A stretch of DNA of 60,414 bases, taken from Acidobacteriota bacterium (lineage in GTDB: Bacteria; Acidobacteriota; Holophagae; Acanthopleuribacterales; Acanthopleuribacteraceae). A program made the position numbers and the translations under genes. Numbering within the stretch: the stretch's first letter is position 1; every line of letters begins with the position of its first letter. Location of the stretch: assembly GCA_002747255.1 (NCBI GenBank), contig PDUC01000046.1:1-60414 (forward strand), written 5' to 3'. A model generated the notes under the pieces. That model saw nothing but the letters and a program-made list of their open reading frames with translations. It searched no databases and was not told the DNA's origin. Positions 1 to 7,604 of the stretch are shown piece after piece.

Positions 1-2
1 TG

Positions 3-173
3 CAAGACGCGAAGCTCTTTAAAGATTATACGATGCAAGAAGTGCTGGATGAGTTCGATGTCATCGAGAGTTTTGAGTTCCCGGGACACGCCATTCAACC
101 GGGAGAAATAACCAAGAAGCAAATAGACCTTTACAGAAAAATGGGAGTAGAGCCACCCACATCGTTACAATAG
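3..173 (+). mobile_element. IS1634-like transposase, C-terminal fragment
   Basis: An open frame enters from the left edge and ends at TAG 171-173, giving 56 residues. The end (...EITKKQIDLYRKMGVEPP...) has the style of the C-terminus of IS1634/IS4-group DDE transposases, in which a GEITKKQ-type stretch and a short 'LGV.PP' tail close the protein. The catalytic DDE domain lies outside the window. The inverted-repeat end of the element cannot be assigned because only one end is visible. An internal piece of the same family sits at the right edge of the window, which suggests a multicopy element. Family assignment is from remembered motifs and is moderately sure. Confidence 0.55.
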
Positions 174-395
174 ACCCGGGAATGCAGGTGATTACCCTTC
201 ATTTGACTCAAGAGAGCAAAACGGTAACTTTGCAACAGCTTCTTGGATTACGGAAGGTTGATGTGAGTCTATTTCATTCAATTTTTGAGTAATTTCCTCC
301 TCAGAGCTTTTCTTGAGAAATTGTACAAGGGCTTGTGAATAGATTTTACTTCGAAAAACTCCGTGGTTTTTCGCGTACTGTTCAGCAGCCTGAAG

Positions 396-434
396 TATAT
401 TGTCACTTGTATCTTGTCAAATACATCCGTGGTT
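396..434. repeat. partial copy of dispersed ACAGATG-type repeat
   Basis: The stretch contains TATCTTGTCAAATACATC followed by CGTGGTTT. The same word occurs at about 2002-2019 before another repeat copy. It is a fragment of the repeat family described for 444-693. Confidence 0.5.
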
Positions 435-443
435 TAAAAAAGA

Positions 444-693
444 AACCACAGATGAACACAGATAAACACAGATTTGCATATCAGGAAGTCACGCACAAGA
501 TGATTGGTTGTGCATTGGAGGTTCTGGGTGTTCGCACCATACCAGACATGCGCATCTTCATTTTTTTCTAGCGTTTTTTTAACAATCCATTTCAAGCAGG
601 ACATGAAACGAACAATACCCTGAAAACCATTCGTGTGAATTCGTGTTCATTCGTGGTTAAAAACATCCGTGTCCATCTGTGTCCATCAGTGGT
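444..693. repeat. MITE-like repeat unit A
   Basis: The left end reads AACCACAGATGAACACAGAT. The right end carries ATTCGTGTGAATTCGTG, TTCATTCGTGGTT and then GTCCATCTGTGTCCATCAG plus TGGTT. The outer ends are imperfect inverted repeats of one another (AACCACAGATG against CATCTGTGGTT). The unit is repeated almost exactly 260 bases downstream (704-945). It has no transposase and encloses a degenerate GxxExxY-like frame. This is the structure expected of a non-autonomous element or a decayed gene with its flanking repeats. Similar words recur at 1999-2049, 2060-2225, 2238-2256 and 19469-19498. Confidence 0.7.
452..571 (+). pseudogene. degenerate GxxExxY-type protein remnant, copy 1
   Basis: Starting at ATG 452 inside the repeat end, the frame reads MNTDKHRFAYQEVTHKM and then IGCALEVLG before losing all similarity. 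GxxExxY proteins (PD-(D/E)XK-like superfamily, about 125 residues) typically begin with an 'ITxKIIGCAxEVHxxLGPGFxExxY' region. Here the frame breaks just before the GxxExxY signature, so the diagnostic motif and catalytic part are absent. It is best read as a dead fragment carried by the repeat, not a functional gene. The copy at 712 has the same break, so the damage predates the duplication. Confidence 0.45.
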
Positions 694-703
694 TAAAAAA
701 AAG

Positions 704-945
704 AACCACAGATGAACACAGATAAACACAGATTTGTATATCAGGAAATCACGCATAAAATGATTGTTTGCGCATTGGAGGTTCTGGGTGTTCGCACCAT
801 ACCAGTCATGTGCATTTTCATTTTTTTTCTAGCGTTTTTTAACAATCCATTTCAAGCAGGACATGAAACGAACAATACCCTGAAAAACATTCGTGTGAAT
901 TCGTGTTCATTCGTGGTTAAAAAAGATCTGTGTCCATCTGTGGTT
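704..945. repeat. MITE-like repeat unit B (tandem duplicate of unit A)
   Basis: This is a near-identical copy of 444-693 displaced by 260 bases, with the same AACCACAGATGAACACAGAT left end and a right end finishing GTCCATCTGTGGTTT. The two ends form a clearer inverted repeat here than in unit A (AACCACAGATGaACACAGAT against the complement of ATCTGTGTCCATCTGTGGTT). Differences between the copies are scattered substitutions plus a shorter right end. Confidence 0.7.
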
Positions 946-948
946 TAA
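712..948 (+). pseudogene. degenerate GxxExxY-type protein remnant, copy 2
   Basis: This is the second copy of the remnant at 452. It reads MNTDKHRFVYQEITHKM, then IVCALEVLG, then unrelated sequence translated from the repeat's right arm. The GxxExxY motif itself is missing. The substitutions between the two copies do not look constrained, which fits a non-functional frame. Confidence 0.45.
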
Positions 949-1005
949 AAAAACGGTTCAGATTTGGCTCGCTTCGCTCTCACGATCTGACCTTATTCGT
1001 TATGC
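948..1005. other. attC-like palindromic site, left of the hydrolase gene
   Basis: GGTTCAGAT (955-963) pairs with ATCTGACC (985-992) with one bulged base. The pair encloses a GC-rich imperfect palindrome and is followed after six bases by GTTATGC (999-1005), close to the integron core site GTTRRRY. Read on the minus strand, the site begins GCATAAC shortly after the hydrolase stop, as a cassette attC would. The outer half is truncated by the neighbouring repeat. No integrase is visible, so this is a structural resemblance only. Confidence 0.3.
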
Positions 1006-1059
1006 AGCCAATCTATTTGATAGTTGAATCTTTTTTTACACGGTATCCGTTCTTCTAGC

Positions 1060-1566
1060 TCACTTCTTGATATTTTTCAATGAACAAAGAAATTGTGAAA
1101 ATAGTTTTTCAACAACCTCTATAGAAGAGTTCAAACGATGATCTCCAGAAATCAGATGCAACGGACAATTAATACTTTTAGCAAACTTAATTGAGTTTTC
1201 ATAAGGGATAACATCATCAGACCAACCATGGACAATTTCTACATATATTTTAGTATGATATGACTGCTTTCGATAACCTTCTAAAAACAGGGCTGGTGCC
1301 AACAAAAACAGCCCCTCTACATTATTAACTTGTTCTGATGCAACCAAAGAAACATACCCGCCCATGCTTGACCCTACAAGCAAAACTTTTTCTCTTTCCG
1401 CTTTCAAGATATTAACCAAATGTTCAGCTCTGAGATCTGGATCAGTAATATCGGAGTAATCAATGCTGTCAATATTAAAACCATGTTCTTTTGCAATAAT
1501 GGCAAGTTTCTTTATTTTAGTACCCCAAGGACCACTTTCTTTTCCATGTGAAAAATATACTTTCAT
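1060..1566 (-). CDS. small alpha/beta hydrolase (YqiA/UPF0227-like)
   Basis: This is a 168-residue protein with a compact alpha/beta-hydrolase layout. The N-terminus MKVYFSHGKESGPWG carries the HG oxyanion-type turn. GSSMGG near residue 66 is the nucleophile elbow. An Asp follows near HGWSDDVIP and a His sits in SGDHRLN towards the C-terminus, giving a plausible Ser-Asp-His triad. The length fits small esterases of the YqiA/RBBP9 type. The ATG start has a good ribosome site (AAGAGG). It is a lone gene between two attC-like palindromes next to a repeat cluster, so it may be a mobile cassette cargo. The substrate is unknown. Confidence 0.75.
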   Translation of the reverse strand: MKVYFSHGKESGPWGTKIKKLAIIAKEHGFNIDSIDYSDITDPDLRAEHLVNILKAEREKVLLVGSSMGGYVSLVASEQVNNVEGLFLLAPALFLEGYRKQSYHTKIYVEIVHGWSDDVIPYENSIKFAKSINCPLHLISGDHRLNSSIEVVEKLFSQFLCSLKNIKK

Positions 1567-1588
1567 ATTACCTCTTACTTCTATTTGT

Positions 1589-1645
1589 GTATAACGCTGA
1601 GTTCACCGGTGAGTGAAACGAGTTCGGTGTAACGATTCGTTGAAC
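1589..1645. other. attC-like palindromic site, right of the hydrolase gene
   Basis: On the plus strand the 57-base site starts GTATAAC (1589-1595) and ends GTTGAAC (1639-1645), an exact match to GTTRRRY. Inner boxes CACCG and CGGTG pair around a short loop. On the minus strand it reads GTTCAAC...CGGTGAACTCAGCGTTATAC, a layout much like integron attC sites, and the hydrolase ATG follows about 22 bases later. Size, box order and position relative to the gene agree with attC. There is no intI and no cassette series to prove it. Confidence 0.4.
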
Positions 1646-1738
1646 GAAACCGCTGCACGGAGACATCGGACACCGTATTTTTTATCGTCATCTCATTGTA
1701 GCTTCCTGCTTTGTAGTAGTCTATCCAAAAAGGCAAGC

Positions 1739-1996
1739 CTATTTGCCATTGAGTATCTTTTTCAAAATGGAGGCTATCGTGAACATCAACACACCCAATA
1801 AACCCACATTCAAAAAAGTATAACCGAAGGCATCTCCAGTGCTTGAAACTGGCCGACATGCAGCAAACAGCCACAATAACAGGATGAATGAACAAATAGA
1901 TTGGACAGGCTGATTATAAGAGGGAATTATGCAGAGGCAGACAATTAATTCAGTCCTTGTTAGCTCAGGCGGGTCCCGATTGCACTGTCGCGCCAA
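1739..1996 (-). pseudogene. possible frameshifted small membrane protein
   Basis: The C-terminal two-thirds of this frame reads like a membrane protein (FILLLWLFAA...GYTFLNVGLLGVLMFTIAS). It then ends in ILKKILNGK. The neighbouring frame continues with a protein-like stretch (FEKDTQWQIGLPFWIDYY) before entering the attC-like site. A single frameshift near 1755-1790 would join them into one two-helix protein of a kind common in gene cassettes. The first 20 residues look like translated repeat and the true start is unclear. Low confidence that it is, or was, a gene. Confidence 0.25.
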
Positions 1997-1998
1997 GT

Positions 1999-2049
1999 CC
2001 CTTTTATCTTGTCAAATACATCTGTGTTCATCTGTGTCCATCAGTGGTT
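1999..2049. repeat. partial copy of dispersed ACAGATG-type repeat (right arm)
   Basis: The stretch contains TATCTTGTCAAATACATCTG, then TGTTCATCTGTGTCCATC and AGTGGTT. The first word is shared with 402-420 and the remainder with the right arm of unit A. Confidence 0.55.
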
Positions 2050-2059
2050 AAAAAAAAGA

Positions 2060-2256
2060 AACCACAGATGAACACAGATAAACACAGATTTTCAAATAGA
2101 AAGCCACTCGCAAAATCGTTGTTTGCGCATTGGAGGTTCTGAACGTGATTCATTAATAAATAAACCTTTATTTGGGTGTTCCATTCAATTCATTCATTCG
2201 TGTAAATTCGTGTCCATCTGTGGTTAAAAAAAGAAGCAACCACAGATGAACACAGG
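2060..2256. repeat. repeat unit C plus an extra left arm
   Basis: A third copy starts AACCACAGATGAACACAGAT at 2060 and has a short diverged interior. It still shows CGCATTGGAGGTTCTG, as in units A and B. It closes with ATTCGTGTAAATTCGTG and TCCATCTGTGGTT at 2225. A further left arm (AACCACAGATGAACACAGG) begins at 2238. The remaining stretch to 2622 shows no gene and no clear structure. The 2623 gene is preceded by an ordinary ribosome site. Confidence 0.6.
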
Positions 2257-2622
2257 TGTTTACATAAAGGAATGGCAAATAAACACTCTTTTGATTGATA
2301 TTTCGCTCATAAAAAATAAGTGGTTTCAACGCGCCAAGCCGTTAATGCTAACAGTCATTAGGCAAATTCCATTTCCCGGCTAACCAGGACAATTTCCGGC
2401 AAAAACGGATATAAACAGTCCTGACCCGAACATCGCTCTCTTTTCATTTTAGAGGCATTCCTTTATACTTTCACTCGAAGCCAGTAAAAACGTCCTGGCT
2501 CCAAAACAAAAGCAAGTTGATTTCAACAGGGCGTCACAGCCGTAAACTCGGCTGTGCATTCAAGTGAGATGTTCTACTTCAAAAGCATCTCTATTTTGAG
2601 TTGACCGGGAGAAAAGGACAAG

Positions 2623-3081
2623 ATGCAACAATTTGAGAAAGCAATGGAAATCAGATGGGCAGATTTGGATCAGAACGGCCATGTTCGTCACTCCGCATAT
2701 TACGATTACGGTGCTCAGGTGAGAATACACTTTCTGGCCAGGAGCGGCTTGACGGGCAAGAAAATGAAAGAACTGAAAGTGGGCCCGGTCCTGTTTAAAG
2801 AGGAGTGTACCTTTATCAAAGAACTCTCGCCAAATGACAGCATTCGCGTGAATATCAAAAAGGGCGGCGTTCCCGGAGCCAAATGGGTCTTCCACCATGA
2901 GATCATCAATCAGCGCGGTGAAAAATGCGCACATATTAAAGTGCAGGGTGCCTGGCTTGATTTGGAATCGCGAAAATTAACGGTTCCTCCCGAGGGCACG
3001 TTTGAAGCCATCAACCAGCTGCCCCTGGGTGAGGATTATACCTATCAGAAACAATCCAAAGGCGAGACAAAAACAAGCTGA
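2623..3081 (+). CDS. hotdog-fold acyl-CoA thioesterase (4HBT family)
   Basis: This 152-residue protein opens with MEIRWADLDQNGHVRHSAYYDY, the signature of 4-hydroxybenzoyl-CoA-thioesterase-type hotdog enzymes. The Asp of WADLDQNGHV is the expected catalytic residue. The central long helix follows (YDYGAQVRIHFL), then strands ending HIKVQGAWLDLESRK. The family hydrolyses short to medium acyl-CoA thioesters in the cytoplasm; the substrate cannot be read from sequence. The ATG is preceded by GGAGAAAAGGA. It stands alone, convergent with the dedA gene. The acyl-CoA dehydrogenase gene hbd lies nearby but not in the same transcript. Confidence 0.85.
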   Translation: MQQFEKAMEIRWADLDQNGHVRHSAYYDYGAQVRIHFLARSGLTGKKMKELKVGPVLFKEECTFIKELSPNDSIRVNIKKGGVPGAKWVFHHEIINQRGEKCAHIKVQGAWLDLESRKLTVPPEGTFEAINQLPLGEDYTYQKQSKGETKTS

Positions 3082-3281
3082 CAGCAGGTTTCAAGGCGTT
3101 TAAGTTTGCCACATAACGTCGATCGTTCGCGCAGTCACACCCATTTACGAATCACGGGTGAAACTCGTTGAACACACGGGAAAGGTTCTTTTGCAATGAA
3201 CGCAAATCAGGAAACGGTGTCAATTGTTATCTGAGAAAACAGGAAACTTGCCCGAACAACCGGCAGATAACCCCAAAAAAT

Positions 3282-3902
3282 CTAATTAGATGAGTGATCC
3301 TCTTTGCTGTTTGGATGCTTCTTTTTCTTCTTCCAATGCAGTACCACACCCAGGATCAATACAGCGAACAACACGAACAAGAGGGTGTTGCCGTACTTTG
3401 AAATGAGCTTCAAATTGTCCAGCTGGGTGATCAGAAAATAGCCAGGCAGGAAGAAAAACAACGTGTAAATTGCGGCCACAAAGAGGTTGATTATGTTAAA
3501 TTTAAACATATCCATCCTCAAGCTGCCCAGCGTTAAATAGCAGGCACCTCTGATGTAGGGTGTCAGCCTGGCGATGACGAGGGAGTAGAGTCCGTGTTTG
3601 GCGATTAGTTTCTTGGCCTTTTGGACTTTTTTGTCCGGAAACAGTTTGCGAATAAGGGGTAATTTAAACAGTCTGTCATCCAATATCCAGCCGATACAGA
3701 ACAGCGCGAAATCGCCTCCGTGCAGACCCAAAACGCAGGCGGCAAAATAGGTTCCAACCTGATGGCCATGGTGAGCCAGCATGCCTGCCAGGATGAGCAG
3801 GAGGCTTTTTGCGAGAGGTAAACCAAAGGAGCAGAGTACCAGAAAGGTGAAAATGCCCCAGGGCCCCAATTCCTGAGCCCATTGTAATAAATCCTGCATC
3901 AT
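3282..3902 (-). CDS. DedA-family membrane protein
   Basis: This is a DedA/SNARE-associated (VTT) integral membrane protein of 206 residues with about five hydrophobic segments. It carries the family motifs GLHGGDFALFCIGW and RLTPYIRGACYLTLG, the latter holding the conserved R-x3-R pair. DedA proteins are implicated in lipid scrambling, notably undecaprenyl-phosphate or phosphatidylethanolamine flipping, and in envelope homeostasis. I start it at ATG 3902, which overlaps the glycosyltransferase stop as ATGA and has GGGAG eight bases upstream. A start at 3920 would add MSGENT and lacks a better ribosome site. The C-terminus is Lys/His rich. It is the last gene of the long pyrB-led run. Confidence 0.85.
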   Translation of the reverse strand: MMQDLLQWAQELGPWGIFTFLVLCSFGLPLAKSLLLILAGMLAHHGHQVGTYFAACVLGLHGGDFALFCIGWILDDRLFKLPLIRKLFPDKKVQKAKKLIAKHGLYSLVIARLTPYIRGACYLTLGSLRMDMFKFNIINLFVAAIYTLFFFLPGYFLITQLDNLKLISKYGNTLLFVLFAVLILGVVLHWKKKKKHPNSKEDHSSN

Positions 3903-5068
3903 GGTGTTTTCTCCCGACACGTTTTATAGAGTACTTCCACATCGCGCACCAATCTCGATACATCGAAACGGCGGTGGACTTCCTCTTTGATTTCCCGACT
4001 CAACTCAAAAGGCTGTTCAATAAAACGCTGAATGGCATTTGCAAACTCACGCGGTGTTGAATTGGCGGGCAGGATATTCCCTGCCTTTTCAGGAGCAATA
4101 TCACGTATGCCGCCTACATCGAGACTCAGAAAGGGAACACCGGAAGACATGCCTTCAATCAAGGTTACAGGTGTTCCTTCGTTTCTGCTTACCAGAAGAT
4201 TCAAATCAAGATCGGCGTAAATATCGGCTGTTTCCTTTCGCCATCCGGTGAACCGTGTGCAATCCGTGATACGCAGTTCTCGCGCTTCATTTTCAAGGTC
4301 GCTTCTCAAGGTTCCATCACCGATAATCAAAAACACAGCCTGATCGCGTTCTCGTTTGCTTTTTTTCCACTCGGCAATGGCCTGAAGGAGGAAGGAGTGG
4401 TTTTTGATCGGAACCAGGCGGGCCAGGATACCCAGAATACGCGTTTGCGGATGAATGCCGAGTTCTGCTTTCAAGCGGCCCTTTTGTCCGTTGACGACTT
4501 TGTGCAGTTCAAAACCAAGCGGAATGACCTTGCATTTTTCGGGTTTGACGATTTTGTATTTTTCCGTAATATCGCGCTTTTGGATGTTTGATATGGCGAC
4601 AATTTGGGTTGACAACCTGCCCAGGAAGCGTTCCGCCGCAATGACGGCGCGATTAATTAGTGGATTGAAATAACCGCTGAAGACATGACCGTGAAAGGTG
4701 TGAATACGAATGGGTACTTTACAGTAGAAAGCGGCGAGTCTGCCCAGGGCACCGGCCTTGGTGGTGTGCGTGTGAACGATGTGAGGTCGATACTTTTCAA
4801 TGAGCGCTTTGAGTTTAAAGAAGGCGCGAAGATCATCAAAAAGAGAAACGCTTCGTCCCATTTCGGGAATAATCTGAATGGCAACACCTTTTTCATGGGC
4901 CAGGGGTTCCATGGACTTTTCGTCTTCCTGGAGACGGCCGCCGATGAGAAGGGTTTGATAGCGTTCGGGATTGAGTCCGGCACTCAGGTTAATGGTATTG
5001 AGGGCCGGACCGCCGATGCAAATTCTGGATTGAATGCGCAGCACGCGAATTTTTTCATGAGGAGGCAA
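3899..5068 (-). CDS. GT4-family glycosyltransferase
   Basis: This 389-residue GT-B glycosyltransferase has an N-terminal acceptor domain with HTHTTKAGALGR and FHGHVFSGYF, the style of EPS and wall-polymer enzymes of the CapM/EpsD type. Its C-terminal sugar-nucleotide domain has ARLVPIKNH and NEGTPVTLIEGMSSG, which contains the E-x7-E motif. Transfer of a sugar from an NDP- or UDP-donor to a surface-polysaccharide acceptor at the cytoplasmic face is likely. It begins with TTG at 5068, four bases after nadK, with GGAG eight bases upstream lying across the nadK stop. The in-frame sequence offers no better ATG. No other polysaccharide genes are adjacent, so its polymer is unknown. Confidence 0.88.
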   Translation of the reverse strand: MPPHEKIRVLRIQSRICIGGPALNTINLSAGLNPERYQTLLIGGRLQEDEKSMEPLAHEKGVAIQIIPEMGRSVSLFDDLRAFFKLKALIEKYRPHIVHTHTTKAGALGRLAAFYCKVPIRIHTFHGHVFSGYFNPLINRAVIAAERFLGRLSTQIVAISNIQKRDITEKYKIVKPEKCKVIPLGFELHKVVNGQKGRLKAELGIHPQTRILGILARLVPIKNHSFLLQAIAEWKKSKRERDQAVFLIIGDGTLRSDLENEARELRITDCTRFTGWRKETADIYADLDLNLLVSRNEGTPVTLIEGMSSGVPFLSLDVGGIRDIAPEKAGNILPANSTPREFANAIQRFIEQPFELSREIKEEVHRRFDVSRLVRDVEVLYKTCREKTP

Positions 5069-5072
5069 TAGA

Positions 5073-5921
5073 TTACTCCATTTTATTGATTAATCTCATG
5101 GGAAGACTCTGATCGGAGTCATGTTGGAAACAGAGTTGGACTTCTGTTTTAGACAAAAACACCTCTGCTTCATTCAAGGCACCGAGGCTGAACGAATCGC
5201 AGACCATTTGTACTTTTCTTTTCACAGGTTCGATAATCTTGAAAGAAAATCTGGTATCCAGCGGCAACATGATGTTCTGAGCCGGAAAGGTTCGCGAGGC
5301 CGCGATGGGTGTGAACAGGACAACCGGCGTATTGATAGAAACAATGGAGCGGGTGACATTGTAGCCGTAGGCGGTTGAACCCAGGGGCGTTGACAAAATA
5401 ATTCCATCGCAGAGAAAGGGTGAGTAGTTCAGCTTTTCTCCGCCGATTTTCACATCAATTCGACAGGCCTGAGAGGTCATTCTCTGAATGGTGACATCGT
5501 TCAGACCAAGTCCCCGGTGGATGTTGCCATCCAAATCGGTGCCCTGTATTTCAAGCAGGGGAAAGTTCCAGATGGAAAAAGCGCCTTTTTTAAGTGCTTC
5601 AAGCGTCCTGTGCAGAACGCCTCTTGCTCTGTTCATCATGAAACCGACATTGCCGTAGTTGAGACCAAAGAAAGGCAGATTGAACTGCGAAAGATGGCCG
5701 GCAAAGTGGATCATGGTGCCATCACCACCGACCACCAGGAAGAGATCGATATCTTTTTCGGGCACGATGGCACTCAGTGACAGACCGGTCATATCCTGCC
5801 AGGCCACATTCAGGTTGGATAATTCCCCTTTGACCTTTTTCATGATTTTAGACAGCCTGGTCTTATCGCGAGGTGTTCTCGGATCCGTTAAAATGGCGAC
5901 CTTTCGCGTCGGGCGATTCAA
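5073..5921 (-). CDS. nadK: NAD kinase
   Basis: This 282-residue ATP-dependent NAD kinase makes NADP+ in the cytoplasm. The diagnostic GGDGTMIHFAG (near residue 65), NYGNVGFM, GLNDVTIQR and DGIILSTPLGSTAYGYN motifs are all present. The last is followed by the usual TPI-type Gly/Pro-rich strand (LFTPIAASRTFPA). The GGDG Asp is the catalytic base. The length is standard. The start codon is TTG at 5921: the N-terminus RKVAILTDPRTPRD aligns with a normal NAD kinase start and no nearby ATG is in frame. It is three bases downstream of the AtuA-associated gene and four upstream of the glycosyltransferase. Confidence 0.93.
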   Translation of the reverse strand: MNRPTRKVAILTDPRTPRDKTRLSKIMKKVKGELSNLNVAWQDMTGLSLSAIVPEKDIDLFLVVGGDGTMIHFAGHLSQFNLPFFGLNYGNVGFMMNRARGVLHRTLEALKKGAFSIWNFPLLEIQGTDLDGNIHRGLGLNDVTIQRMTSQACRIDVKIGGEKLNYSPFLCDGIILSTPLGSTAYGYNVTRSIVSINTPVVLFTPIAASRTFPAQNIMLPLDTRFSFKIIEPVKRKVQMVCDSFSLGALNEAEVFLSKTEVQLCFQHDSDQSLPMRLINKME

Positions 5922-5924
5922 CAG

Positions 5925-6257
5925 TTACCCCAGCAGTTCGTCCGGTATGTCGCAGACCATTTCCAGTAAACCCATGCCGTGGGTTTTTCCCTGCGCATCG
6001 GTTTTAATGGATTCCGTTCCGCCGCCGCCCAGTGAATCACTGAGAATGAAGTTGAGGGCTTTCAGGTTGGGAACTTCGTAGCGCTTTACGCTGCCCTTGC
6101 AGATTTTGTGAAAGTGCCGCTTAACGCGCTCCACGGTGAGTTCCTTTTCCAGAAATTCGTATCCGGCTTGGGTGTAGGCAATAATGCCCACATTGGAACC
6201 ATCGCCCTTGTCACCCGATCGCGCGTGGGCAATTTGTTTTAATGCTGCTTTGGCCAT
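5925..6257 (-). CDS. AtuA-associated ferredoxin-fold-like protein
   Basis: This is a 110-residue protein with the stretch IAHARSGDKGDGSNVGIIAY near its start. That stretch marks the small domain found fused to, or encoded next to, AtuA/DUF1446 proteins. Further conserved pieces are VPNLKALNFILSDSLGGGGTES and a short C-terminal acidic end. It lies one base from the AtuA-like gene, in the order expected for a split two-component version. The pair probably forms one complex acting on an acyl-CoA or related intermediate, by analogy with the acyclic terpene and leucine catabolism (atu/liu) clusters. The biochemical activity is not established. ATG with GGAGG upstream. Confidence 0.8.
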   Translation of the reverse strand: MAKAALKQIAHARSGDKGDGSNVGIIAYTQAGYEFLEKELTVERVKRHFHKICKGSVKRYEVPNLKALNFILSDSLGGGGTESIKTDAQGKTHGMGLLEMVCDIPDELLG

Positions 6258-6258
6258 A

Positions 6259-7602
6259 TTAAACCTCCGTAACGGTGACTTGAGTCTGGATGAGTTCCCG
6301 GGGAATCAGAGCAGGCCAGTAAGCCACTATTTCCTGTGCTTTGGGTCTGCCGCCTGCAAAGCCCGTCACGCCTGGCGGCCCACTGGTTACCAGCGGGGCA
6401 ATTTCTTTGCCGAAGCGGTCTACTTTGCCCTTGTCGTGATCTTTGACTCCCACCCGCAGAACGATTTCGGGTGCCTGACTGGCTTTGGGAACGATGCCCT
6501 CATGGCAGACACCGGAACCCAGAAACTCCGTATGGGTTTCTTCATACGTCATGCCGGCGTGTTTCAGGCGCGCCCAGAGAACGTCGGCACATTTTTCAGC
6601 TTTGGCAAGCGCGTCCGGACCTGAAATGGTTAATTGGCCTGTTGCTTTGTATCCGTCGAGATAGGAGATGCTCACTTTCAAGGTCGGTGTGCGATCTTTT
6701 CCCCGAACACCTGATACCCGAACCCTGTTCTTGCCGTCCTGGGTGAGTTGGATACTCGTAAAATCGGCAATGCAATCCGGTGTGATGTACTGCTCCGGGT
6801 TGCCCATTTCATATACCAGTTGTTCTGATACCGTATCAACCGAGACCAGTCCACCTGTTCCCTCGTGTTTGGTAATCACCAGTGAGCGATCTTCGTGGAC
6901 TTCAGCGATGGGGTAGCCGATGCGATCCATGTCGGGCACAGCACGCCAATTGGTGAAATTGCCGCCCGTACACTGAGCACCGCACTCCAGAATGTGACCT
7001 GCCACCGTACCCAGTGCCAGTTCGTCATTGGAACGCCACTTCATCTCGTGAATAATGGGGCCGAGCACCAGACCGGGATCTGTACTGCGGCCGGTGATGA
7101 CAATTTGCGCGCCCTTGTCAAGTGCTTCCACAATGCCGTCCGTTGGCATGTAGACATTGGCGGAGAGAATACGGCGTTCCCGGTCAAACAGGGATTCTCC
7201 TGTATCCATATTGGAAAGTTTCTCCCCCAGTGCTTGGAACTCATCGAGCCGGTGCAGGATATCATCGCCTTCCACAATGCCCACTTTCAAACCGCTTATG
7301 CCCTGTTTTCTGGCCGATTCCAGGATGGCATCCCGGCAAGCTCGGGGATTGACACCGCCGGCATTGGCAATGACCTTGACCTTGCGTTCAACCAGTTCGG
7401 GAAGAACTTCATCGATGTATTTAACGAAATCTGTGGCATAACCCGCATGAGGTCGCTTCATTTTTTGTTTTTGCATAATCGACATGGTGACTTCAGCCAG
7501 ATAATCTAAAGTGATGTAGTCGATGGGGCCTTCTCGCAGGATGCGGATCGGCGCGTCAATGCTGTCGCCCCAGAATCCCTGCCCATTTCCAATACGTATC
7601 AT
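6259..7602 (-). CDS. AtuA-like protein (DUF1446 / acyclic terpene utilisation family)
   Basis: This 447-residue protein of the DUF1446/AtuA family begins MIRIGNGQGFWGDSIDAP. It continues through GPIDYITLDYLAEVTMSI, KVIANAGGVNPRACRD, VYMPTDGIVEALDKGAQIVITGR and TGGNFTN, all typical of the family. I use ATG 7602, which has GGAG seven bases upstream and sits two bases from the preceding stop. An upstream frame start at 7641 would overlap the zinc-ribbon gene. AtuA was named from citronellol/geraniol catabolism and its reaction remains unclear. The neighbours hbd and the small AtuA-associated gene point to acyl-CoA degradation. Only family-level function is claimed. Confidence 0.85.
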   Translation of the reverse strand: MIRIGNGQGFWGDSIDAPIRILREGPIDYITLDYLAEVTMSIMQKQKMKRPHAGYATDFVKYIDEVLPELVERKVKVIANAGGVNPRACRDAILESARKQGISGLKVGIVEGDDILHRLDEFQALGEKLSNMDTGESLFDRERRILSANVYMPTDGIVEALDKGAQIVITGRSTDPGLVLGPIIHEMKWRSNDELALGTVAGHILECGAQCTGGNFTNWRAVPDMDRIGYPIAEVHEDRSLVITKHEGTGGLVSVDTVSEQLVYEMGNPEQYITPDCIADFTSIQLTQDGKNRVRVSGVRGKDRTPTLKVSISYLDGYKATGQLTISGPDALAKAEKCADVLWARLKHAGMTYEETHTEFLGSGVCHEGIVPKASQAPEIVLRVGVKDHDKGKVDRFGKEIAPLVTSGPPGVTGFAGGRPKAQEIVAYWPALIPRELIQTQVTVTEV

Positions 7603-7604
7603 TT

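Noticed and set aside
335-571. Possible 78-residue gene in the repeat zone
   Set aside because: It is translated repeat sequence whose start precedes the repeat boundary; only the inner part resembles a broken GxxExxY protein.
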